A stretch of DNA of 7,681 bases, taken from Rickettsiales bacterium. GTDB taxonomy: Bacteria; Pseudomonadota; Alphaproteobacteria; Rickettsiales; UBA3002. Made by a program: the position numbers and the translations under genes. Under the pieces are notes generated by a model. The model made no database searches, had not been told where the DNA came from, and saw only the letters and a program-made list of their open reading frames with translations. How positions within the stretch are numbered: position 1 is the first letter of the stretch; each line of letters begins with the position of its first letter. The stretch lies in assembly GCA_027489915.1 (NCBI GenBank), contig JAIXZB010000128.1:1-7681 (forward strand). The letters are read 5' to 3'. Positions 6,411-7,681 of this stretch are shown here, piece after piece.

Positions 6411-6917
6411 ATGAGCAGTAAAAGCAAAGTTTCCCTATTCAAAGCAGCCATTTCTCTGACATGGGCAGATGGTAACGTAAGCCAAGAGGAGCGCGAGAGG
6501 CTTCACTCATATATCAATCAAAACATTCACCTATCCGATGAAGACCGCGCAGAATTGATAAAAAACCTAGATGAAAAAATTAACATCGATGATGCGCTCA
6601 AGCACATAACAGATCCACAGGACAGAGCGTATCTCATAGATATTGCGTCATCCATTTTTGCAATCGACGGTATCTATTGTGATGATGAAAAAATGCTCTA
6701 CGAGAAAATCTTTGAACATCACCTAAAAACAATAGATGTCGATGCACTCAAAAAAGAAATAGCGCAGTGGGGCATCCAAACCAGAAAAAATAGAGAAATT
6801 GAAGAGCAAGAATACATAAAATTACTAGAAGAAAGCAACTCGGCCTTTTCCAAAAAAGTCCCAATCATCAACAAACTAGAAGTGCTATTATACAAGATTG
6901 AAAAGAAACTAGGTTAA
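6411..6917 (+). CDS. TerB-like (tellurite-resistance-type) small acidic protein
   Basis: The product is a 168-residue, probably cytoplasmic, alpha-helical protein with no signal peptide or membrane segment. It carries two copies of the pattern that marks TerB-type domains: AAISLTWADGNVSQEE at 12-27 and IASSIFAIDGIYCDDE at 78-93, each a helix running into a [AI]DG-x4-[DE] turn whose acidic residues are candidate metal ligands. The C-terminal part from about 110 is lysine- and glutamate-rich and may be a coiled helix. The exact role is unknown; such domains appear as stand-alone proteins and in DnaJ-type membrane proteins. The ATG has AGGA at a 6-nt spacing. The gene is visibly more AT-rich in its codons than murQ. 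TATACT at 6362-6367 could be a -10 box, but no good -35 was found. Confidence 0.75.
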   Translation: MSSKSKVSLFKAAISLTWADGNVSQEERERLHSYINQNIHLSDEDRAELIKNLDEKINIDDALKHITDPQDRAYLIDIASSIFAIDGIYCDDEKMLYEKIFEHHLKTIDVDALKKEIAQWGIQTRKNREIEEQEYIKLLEESNSAFSKKVPIINKLEVLLYKIEKKLG

Positions 6918-7023
6918 CCCCCAGCATCCTTGTCAGGGCTAATAGCATGATACCCAAGCACGCAACACACGCAGCATAACAATAGCTATTTCCTTACCCA
7001 TCCCAAAATGCTAGATTACAGCC

Positions 7024-7681
7024 ATGCAAAAAAGTTATTTACACCACCCACCCTCCAAACAAGCATTCAGCCTTGTCGAACTCAGCATTGTCCTCGTAAT
7101 CCTCGGTCTTCTCACGGGCGGCATCCTTGCAGGCCAATCCCTCATTCGCGCAGCAGAGTTGCGCGCCGTAGTCAACGAATACCAACGCTACAGCACCGCA
7201 GTCCAATCCTTCCGTGATAAATATTTGGCGCTTCCAGGGGATATGAATAACGCTAGCCGTTTCTGGAACCGCATGAATAACAACGCGGATTGTGTAACCA
7301 ATTCTGCTGCAAGCGTAGGGTCAACGGGCACCTGTGATGGCAATGGAGATGGTGATTTGGATTTGGGAAACCAAGGTCAAAGCAGCGAACGTTTTCAATT
7401 CTGGCGACAGCTGGCGCTGGCAGGCCTGATTGAAGGCTCTTACAATGGATTGTATGGAGCATCAGGCGCACCTGCCTTAAATGAATTAAATTCTCCTAAA
7501 AGCAAATTATCCAACGCCCACTGGCAGTCTGTAAAAGATACTACTGCTATCACTGGGCATAGCGGAATGTTCGACTTACCTGCACTCACCAGTTATTTTC
7601 AAATCGGGGTAATCTATGTGGTAGATGGCGCAGGCAATCGCAATCCAGTGTTTCGTCCGGAAGAAGCTTGGAATATCGACA
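7024..7681 (+). CDS. Type IV prepilin/pseudopilin-like protein, 5' part (runs off right edge)
   Basis: The frame is open from ATG at 7024 to the window end, giving 219 residues and no stop. A basic leader ends in KQA, followed by FSLVELSIVLVILGLLTGGI at 15-34. This is the class III signal recognised by prepilin peptidase, with cleavage predicted after Ala14, Phe at +1 and the required Glu at +5 (Glu19). The hydrophobic helix continues into a long amphipathic one (about 35-68), as in pilins and T2SS pseudopilins. The motif LALPGDMNNASRFW (68-81) occurs in related alphaproteobacterial prepilins, from memory. Two cysteines (90 and 104) could form a disulfide, and DGNGDGDLD at 105-113 resembles a calcium loop. 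Ala rather than Gly at -1 is less usual but allowed. The Shine-Dalgarno is weak. The partner system is not visible in this window. Confidence 0.88.
   Translation, partial: MQKSYLHHPPSKQAFSLVELSIVLVILGLLTGGILAGQSLIRAAELRAVVNEYQRYSTAVQSFRDKYLALPGDMNNASRFWNRMNNNADCVTNSAASVGSTGTCDGNGDGDLDLGNQGQSSERFQFWRQLALAGLIEGSYNGLYGASGAPALNELNSPKSKLSNAHWQSVKDTTAITGHSGMFDLPALTSYFQIGVIYVVDGAGNRNPVFRPEEAWNID

Noticed and set aside
7008..7217. 69-codon open frame starting at ATG 7008
   Set aside because: It is in a different frame from the prepilin gene, which starts at 7024 and has a clear class III signal and an uninterrupted frame to the edge.

Overview
The window looks like a chromosomal segment of a Gram-negative bacterium, most likely an alphaproteobacterium. 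The contiguous order mreC-mreD-mrdA(PBP2)-rodA is typical of that class, whereas in enterobacteria the mre and mrd genes are separate. A TadE-like pilus gene and a PulG-like prepilin fit as well. Base composition is near balanced, except for a more AT-rich stretch at about 6240-7000. The lineage within the class cannot be fixed from the sequence alone.

Layout, left to right. Positions 1-116 (minus) hold the N-terminus of a TadE-like pilus-assembly protein that runs off the left edge. Positions 319-4998 (minus) hold a cell-elongation operon transcribed right to left: mreC, mreD, mrdA (PBP2 transpeptidase) and rodA (SEDS glycosyltransferase). Diverging from mreC across a 182-nt spacer is murQ (5181-6233, plus), a peptidoglycan-recycling etherase. 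Next comes an AT-richer gene for a small TerB-like protein (6411-6917, plus). Last is a type IV prepilin-like gene (7024 to beyond the right edge, plus).

The genes form a coherent peptidoglycan neighbourhood. RodA polymerises lipid II, PBP2 crosslinks the strands, MreC and MreD couple the complex to the cytoskeleton, and MurQ salvages MurNAc-6-phosphate released by wall turnover. mreB, usually just upstream of mreC, is not there. Two surface-appendage genes, one Tad-type and one pseudopilin-type, lie at the two edges.

The most unusual content is a family of three intergenic elements of 120-125 bp, at 209-331, 1504-1628 and 4003-4122. Each folds on paper as three nested stems: a 25-bp outer arm, a middle arm whose sequence differs completely between copies yet stays self-complementary, and a nearly invariant GTAGC-AGC-GCTAC tip hairpin. 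All three sit at or against the 3' ends of genes of the elongation operon (rodA, mrdA, mreC), and two of them contain the stop codon of the upstream gene. This pattern of conserved structure with compensatory sequence change is the best candidate here for something undescribed.
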